Shown piece by piece: positions 5,610 to 5,836 of a stretch of DNA of 5,836 nt. Below the pieces are notes generated by a model that did not search any database, was not told the DNA's origin, and was given only the letters and a program-made list of their open reading frames with translations. Source of the stretch: Sphingobacterium thalpophilum (GTDB taxonomy: Bacteria; Bacteroidota; Bacteroidia; Flavobacteriales; Flavobacteriaceae); contig CALPOS020000142.1 of the NCBI GenBank assembly GCA_943325255.2, positions 1-5,836 of the forward strand, read 5' to 3'. The translations under genes and the position numbers were made by a program. Position 1 is the stretch's first letter, and each line of letters opens with the position of its first letter.

Positions 5610-5836
5610 TTACGAGCTGTGTTTCGCAATTAAGTTTTGCGCAATACTATCACAAGTTTCATCGAGCATTTTAAAAACAGTCTCAAATCCAAATTGAGTA
5701 CCGTAATATGGATCGGGAACATCTACGTTTTCGCCGGGAAAAATCTCGTTGAGAATCAGTTGCACTTTTGCTTTTTGCTCTTGATTTTGGGCTAGATTAA
5801 TCACATCATTGTAATTGGATGAATCCATGACGTAGA
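5610..5836 (-). CDS. Low-molecular-weight protein tyrosine phosphatase, C-terminal part (5' partial)
   Basis: The gene runs off the right edge; the last 74 complete residues are visible, about half of the usual 150-160. The frame continues upstream of the Met codon at 5828 (preceding residues Tyr-Val), so that Met is internal, in the family motif YVMDSSNYNDV. The general-acid aspartate is in VPDPYYG (Asp codon about 5712-5714), the hallmark DPYxG loop of these cytoplasmic phosphatases, followed by the FETVFKMLDETCDSI helix. The catalytic P-loop CxxxxCR(S/T) would lie beyond the window and cannot be checked. It precedes the RsmI-like gene by 3 nt in the same frame. In Flavobacteriales this pair often lies downstream of dnaA (from memory), so dnaA may be just beyond the right edge. 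Confidence 0.92.
   Translation of the reverse strand, partial: YVMDSSNYNDVINLAQNQEQKAKVQLILNEIFPGENVDVPDPYYGTQFGFETVFKMLDETCDSIAQNLIAKHSS

Overview
The window looks like ordinary chromosome from a member of the Bacteroidota, most likely the order Flavobacteriales. The evidence is a type IX secretion (T9SS) C-terminal sorting domain, promoter elements of the Bacteroidota TAnnTTTG type, AT-rich intergenic DNA, mostly absent Shine-Dalgarno sites, and protein families typical of that group (DUF2279, a LysM-annotated lysozyme-like protein, a short RsmI-like methylase). The sorting domain and the gene neighbourhood remind me of Fluviicola/Crocinitomicaceae, but that is inference from memory.

Layout. 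Positions 1-393 hold the 3' end of a large secreted T9SS cargo protein, closed by a strong intrinsic terminator (417-447). A gene-poor AT-rich spacer follows, ending in a promoter just before dapF. From 792 to 4070 four plus-strand genes are packed with a 7-nt overlap or gaps of 3-4 nt: dapF, a GNAT acetyltransferase, mltG and a DUF2279 protein. They are very likely one operon. After 98 nt carrying a near-consensus promoter comes a fifth plus-strand gene for a lysozyme/lytic-transglycosylase-like protein (4169-4804), closed by a hairpin terminator (4807-4833). The minus strand carries a convergent pair: a low-molecular-weight protein tyrosine phosphatase (entering from the right edge, N-terminus missing) and, 3 nt downstream of it, an RsmI-like SAM-dependent methyltransferase (5606-4887).

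How the genes fit together. The plus-strand cluster has a cell-wall theme. DapF makes meso-diaminopimelate, the cross-linking residue of peptidoglycan. MltG cuts nascent glycan strands at the inner membrane. The gene at 4169 encodes a predicted exported glycan-cleaving enzyme. The DUF2279 protein is an exported envelope protein of unknown role. The GNAT enzyme is of the SpeG/RimJ-like type with unknown substrate.

I see no mobile element, CRISPR array, tRNA, rRNA or defence system. Nothing here convincingly forms a novel system. The points worth a second look are the two tandem TTG starts, a shared promoter architecture, the divergent short RsmI paralogue and the uncharacterised envelope genes.
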